Positions 63,743 through 64,000 of a stretch of 64,000 nucleotides of DNA are shown in pieces. The DNA is from Shinella sp. H4-D48 (lineage in GTDB: Bacteria; Pseudomonadota; Alphaproteobacteria; Rhizobiales; Rhizobiaceae), in contig NZ_CP093337.1 in the NCBI RefSeq assembly GCF_022637395.1, positions 2,092,001 to 2,156,000 of the forward strand, in the 5' to 3' direction. The position numbers and the translations under genes were made by a program. Numbering within the stretch: position 1 is the stretch's first letter; each line of letters starts with the position of its first letter. A model generated the notes under the pieces. That model made no database searches. It worked only from the letters and a program-made list of their open reading frames with translations, and was not told the DNA's origin.

Positions 63743-64000
63743 TCAGGCAACAAGGGCCGGAGGCGCACGACTGCGGAAGGCGCTGTGGCCGGAGCGAGCC
63801 GGCGCCACATCGTCAGCAGCGTGAAAAACCACATCGAGAGCGGTTTCAAAGGGATAGAGCCACGCACCGCTCGCCGAGAGCAACGCCTTGCCGCCGGCAT
63901 CGCCCTCAGGCAGACCGGCCTTGGCCTTGGCGGCCCGCCGCTCGGCATGGCCGCTCGCGGGGAACCAAAGGTCGTCAGCGGAGGTGGATAGCGGCGACGG
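63743..64000 (-). CDS. unidentified gene, 3' end (partial)
   Basis: The minus-strand frame starting at the window edge is open for 85 codons to a TGA at 63743-63745, with the high GC third positions of coding DNA. Readable parts are DDLWFPASGHAERRAAKAKA, GDAGGKALLSASGAWLYPFE and a tail ending RAPPALVA. I do not recognise the family. A competing minus-strand frame (63706-63948) and a plus-strand frame are Arg/Pro-rich and look like shadows. Confidence 0.5.
   Translation of the reverse strand, partial: PSPLSTSADDLWFPASGHAERRAAKAKAGLPEGDAGGKALLSASGAWLYPFETALDVVFHAADDVAPARSGHSAFRSRAPPALVA

Overview
The window is a GC-rich bacterial chromosome segment from a member of the Rhizobiaceae (Ensifer/Sinorhizobium, Shinella or Rhizobium type). 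The evidence is the gene order (dprA-topA-rnr, rpmG-pleD-divK, nuoA to nuoN followed by birA, rnj, the methylmalonyl-CoA epimerase gene and a DUF1467 gene), the fused secDF, the CTTGAC-type promoters and alphaproteobacterial SOS boxes of the form GTTC-N7-GTTC. Species assignment is inference; no rRNA gene is present.

Layout. 1-8.4 kb: plus-strand housekeeping genes: the end of dprA, topA, rnr, a DUF983 protein, a NUDIX hydrolase, an MFS carrier and rpmG. 8.4-9.0 kb has no protein gene but a good candidate small RNA on the minus strand. 9.0-12.7 kb: the cell-cycle pair divK-pleD, a divergent DUF3572 gene, and dinB with a textbook SOS box. 12.8-15.2 kb: an L,D-transpeptidase and a TPR protein sharing one terminator. 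15.3-19.0 kb: dnaE, preceded on the same strand by an unannotated 28-codon membrane-peptide gene whose promoter carries a second perfect SOS box. 19.1-23.3 kb: a secreted protein, then proS-lolC-lolD. 23.1-23.8 kb is a gene-free stretch with a strong bidirectional terminator.

23.8-43.2 kb is one long minus-strand array encoding respiratory complex I (nuoABCDEFGHIJKLMN), with a small secreted protein between nuoD and nuoE and a helix-hairpin-helix (H3TH-like) protein between nuoF and nuoG. The array continues into birA, rnj, the epimerase gene and the DUF1467 gene. 43.4-45.0 kb: an SPFH protein, two identical tRNA-Asp genes and tRNA-Val. 45.1-49.5 kb is an accessory-looking patch of very small, mostly exported or single-span proteins around otsA.

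49.7-57.9 kb is a complete histidine-utilisation locus using the HutF/HutG (formimidoylglutamate deiminase plus N-formylglutamate deformylase) branch: hutF-hutC on the minus strand, divergent from hutI-hutH-hutG-hutU-hutD. A TGTATATACA operator sits in the shared promoter region. It is followed by a periplasmic amino-acid-binding protein, a rhizobial palindromic repeat, a LysR regulator and an FAD-dependent amine/amino-acid oxidase. 61.1-63.6 kb: secDF; the window ends inside an unidentified minus-strand gene.

Most interesting result: the SOS-boxed 28-aa membrane peptide upstream of dnaE. In size, membrane nature and LexA-type control it resembles Caulobacter SidA, a DNA-damage-induced cell-division inhibitor, and may be a rhizobial counterpart.
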